Shown: piece after piece, positions 62,372 through 64,000 of the stretch | Position numbering within the stretch: the stretch's first letter is position 1 | How the letters are laid out: every line of letters starts with the position of its first letter | Source: Bradyrhizobium huanghuaihaiense | GTDB taxonomy: Bacteria; Pseudomonadota; Alphaproteobacteria; Rhizobiales; Xanthobacteraceae | Direction: 5' to 3' | Length of the DNA: 64,000 nt | Assembly: GCF_007830635.1 (NCBI RefSeq) | Contig: NZ_VLLA01000012.1 | Span: forward strand, 124,001-188,000 | Made by a program: the position numbers and the translations under genes | The notes under the pieces: model-generated | Told to the model about the DNA's origin: nothing | The model's input: only the letters and a program-made list of their open reading frames with translations | The model's database searches: none

Positions 62372-63064
62372 CTATCGAATGATGGCGATGCGCGACTGCA
62401 GGCGGCGAACGCCGAAGGACGCGATACAGGAAATGGTGAAGTAGACGACGGCAGCGAACAGATACATTTCGACGAGGCGCCCGTCGCGCTGCGCGACCTT
62501 GCTGGCCGCGCCCAGGAAGTCTGGGATCGACAGCACGTAGACCAGCGAGGTGTCCTGGAACAACACGATGGTCTGGGTCAGCAGCACGGGGAGCATGTTG
62601 CGGAACGCCTGCGGCAGCACGACGTAGCGCATGGTCTGGGCGTAGCTCAGGCCCAGCGCGCTCGCCGCGGCCGGCTGGCCGCGCGAGATCGACTGGATGC
62701 CGGCGCGCATGATCTCGGAGAAATACGCCGCCTCGAACATGATGAAGGTGATGAGCGACGACGCGAACGCGCCGACGCTGATCGGGCGCGAGGCGCCGGT
62801 CACCCACTGCCCGATATAGGGCACCAGGAAGTAGAACCAGAAGATCACCAGCACCAGCGGCAGCGAGCGCATGAAGTCGACATAGAGGCCGGCGATGCGC
62901 CCGAGGGTCTTGTAGCCGGACAGCCGCATCAGGGCGATCGCCGTGCCGAAGATCAGGCCGCCGAGCGCGGCGAGCGCGGTCAGCGTCAGCGTGAAGGTCA
63001 TGCCCTCGTAGAACAGGTAGGGCAGCGACCGGCGGATGACGTCGAAATCGAAACTCCCGAGCAT
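62372..63064 (-). CDS. gltK: glutamate/aspartate ABC importer permease GltK
   Basis: 230 residues, about five TM segments. HisM/GltK-type: FDVIRRSLPYLFYEGMTFTLTLTALAALGG, the LP-rich MRSLPLVLVIFWFYFLVPYIGQW, and the EAA loop SRGQPAAASALGLSYAQTMRYVVLPQAFRNMLP (about 128-160). It forms the membrane channel with GltJ. Four bases after gltJ. Confidence 0.92.
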   Translation of the reverse strand: MLGSFDFDVIRRSLPYLFYEGMTFTLTLTALAALGGLIFGTAIALMRLSGYKTLGRIAGLYVDFMRSLPLVLVIFWFYFLVPYIGQWVTGASRPISVGAFASSLITFIMFEAAYFSEIMRAGIQSISRGQPAAASALGLSYAQTMRYVVLPQAFRNMLPVLLTQTIVLFQDTSLVYVLSIPDFLGAASKVAQRDGRLVEMYLFAAVVYFTISCIASFGVRRLQSRIAIIR

Positions 63065-63068
63065 GGCG

Positions 63069-63800
63069 CTATTTCCCCGTGATGTAGCCGGGGATCGCGA
63101 CGTAGCGCTCGAGGAAGCGCATCGCGGTCACGACGACGGCGTTGACGAGGAGATAGAGGATGGTCGCGGCCGTGAAGGCCTCGAATACCTGGAACGAGAA
63201 TTCCTGCATCGAGCGCGCCTGTCCGGTCAGCTCGATCAGGCCGATGGTGATGGCGACCGCCGTGTTCTTGATGGTGTTGAGGAACTCGGAGGTCAACGGC
63301 GGCAGGATGATGCGGAACGCCATCGGCAGCAGCACGTAACGGTAGCCCTGCACGGTGGTGAGCCCGAGCGCGGTCGCGGCCATCTTCTGTCCTCGCGGCA
63401 GCGAACCGATGCCCGCCTGCAACTGCACGGCAACGCGCGCGGACATGAAGAAGCCGACGCCGATCGCCGCCGTCCAGAACGGCGCGTTCGGCAATTGCTT
63501 CAGCCACAGGCCGGCAGCCCTCGGCAGCAATTCCGGCAGCACGAAGAACCACAGGAAGAGCTGCACCAGCAGCGGCATGTTGCGGAAGAACTCGACCCAG
63601 CAGAAGCCGAACCAGTAGGCGCCCCGCGACGGCAGCGTGCGCATGACGCCGACGATCGAGCCGAAGATCAGCGCGATGATCCAGGCGAGCAGCGCCGTCT
63701 TGATGGTCAGCACCAGCCCCGACAGCAGCATGTCGAGATAGGTGCCGGTCCCCATCGGGTTCGGCTCGAAGAAAATTCCCCAGTTCCAGTGGTAGTTCAC
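63069..63800 (-). CDS. gltJ: glutamate/aspartate ABC importer permease GltJ
   Basis: 243 residues, close in layout to GltJ: MNYHWNWGIFFEPNPMGTGTYL, WVEFFRNMPLLVQLFLWFFVLPELLP, and the EAA loop SLPRGQKMAATALGLTTVQGYRYVLLPMAFRIILPPLTSEF (about 145-185), then a C-terminal ERYVAIPGYITGK. Inner-membrane subunit partner of GltK. The start lies 124 bases after the gltI stop, with a hairpin between. Confidence 0.93.
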   Translation of the reverse strand: MNYHWNWGIFFEPNPMGTGTYLDMLLSGLVLTIKTALLAWIIALIFGSIVGVMRTLPSRGAYWFGFCWVEFFRNMPLLVQLFLWFFVLPELLPRAAGLWLKQLPNAPFWTAAIGVGFFMSARVAVQLQAGIGSLPRGQKMAATALGLTTVQGYRYVLLPMAFRIILPPLTSEFLNTIKNTAVAITIGLIELTGQARSMQEFSFQVFEAFTAATILYLLVNAVVVTAMRFLERYVAIPGYITGK

Positions 63801-63888
63801 GTGTCCCCCGCGCGAACGCGCCCATCATGGTTGTCCGGGCGCCTATGCAAATGTCCGGCCACCCCCTCCAGAGTGGCTGGAATTTCTT

Positions 63889-63914
63889 CCCTCTCCCCGC
63901 TTGCGGGGAGAGGG
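63889..63914 (-). terminator. hairpin between gltI and gltJ
   Basis: CCCTCTCCCCGC (63889-63900) and GCGGGGAGAGGG (63903-63914) are perfect 12-bp complements with a 2-base loop. It follows the gltI stop and may attenuate expression of the permease genes relative to the binding protein, or be a dispersed repeat copy. Confidence 0.65.
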
Positions 63915-63924
63915 AAACAGCATC

Positions 63925-64000
63925 TTACTTGTAATCGTCCGGGTTCGGCGAGTCCGTCGGCTTGGCGAACTCATTCTTCAGTTCGGAAGAGATCGGCGTG
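63925..64000 (-). CDS. gltI: glutamate/aspartate periplasmic-binding protein GltI, C-terminal end
   Basis: Only the last 24 residues or so are inside the window: TPISSELKNEFAKPTDSPNPDDYK then stop TAA (63925-63927). Position at the head of gltJKL and the C-terminal wording fit the substrate-binding protein of the importer. The start and most of the gene lie beyond 64000. Confidence 0.75.
   Translation of the reverse strand, partial: TPISSELKNEFAKPTDSPNPDDYK

Overview
The window is ordinary high-GC alphaproteobacterial chromosome, most likely Bradyrhizobium. The evidence is a cycA-type cytochrome c550, a BacA/SbmA-like ABC transporter, a TorF-type porin, a cysteine-free L36, the density of small LysR/Lrp/HxlR-controlled catabolic units, and several dispersed palindromic repeats between genes. 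I see no rRNA, tRNA, CRISPR array, prophage or insertion sequence. About 58 protein genes can be supported, two of them cut by the window edges and one frameshifted.

Layout. 1-12.9 kb: a truncated lactate/glycolate-type permease, a fused ABC peptide transporter, a porin, a lysine-rich histone-like protein, and glycolate oxidase as glcD and glcEF split by an inserted monooxygenase-family gene, followed by cytochrome c550, an alpha/beta hydrolase and small envelope proteins. 13-19.7 kb: ribosomal L36, an amidohydrolase behind a long AT-rich palindrome, a divergent HxlR/SDR pair, a dehalogenase with a YbaK-like deacylase, a class III cyclase and an AraC regulator. 20-29.7 kb: a frameshifted autotransporter, an orphan Bug-type binding protein, a LysR/SDR/pirin/WrbA quinone-stress unit, a PCMT-like methyltransferase and an Lrp/hydrolase pair.

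29.7-40.3 kb is a surface-polysaccharide locus: FemAB/BioF2-like acyltransferase, O-antigen ligase/polymerase, two GT2 enzymes, a methyltransferase, a Wzz/ExoP-like chain-length protein with a degenerate P-loop, a WecG/TagA glycosyltransferase and GalE. No phosphoglycosyl transferase or flippase lies inside the window. 40.5-44.95 kb holds a 1371-residue protein with five regularly spaced GAF units followed by GGDEF and EAL.

45-64 kb is catabolic and transport DNA: a three-gene oxidoreductase/flavin monooxygenase/FAH-hydrolase operon, a cluster of three palindromic repeats (one nested in another), an Lrp regulator divergent from a fused indolepyruvate ferredoxin oxidoreductase with an amidase downstream, a DUF3616 protein, a LysR regulator divergent from an EmrA/EmrB efflux pair plus an AhpD-like protein, a D-amino-acid aminotransferase, and a glutamate/aspartate ABC importer (gltIJKL) running off the right edge.

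I found no clearly new defence or mobile system. The most useful leads are regulatory and architectural: the same 31-bp site placed 50-51 bp upstream of both emrA-like and emrB-like genes, the five-fold GAF ladder, the 25-bp palindrome before the amidohydrolase, 30-bp-spaced direct repeats at the Lrp/IOR divergence, and the uncharacterised three-gene catabolic operon.
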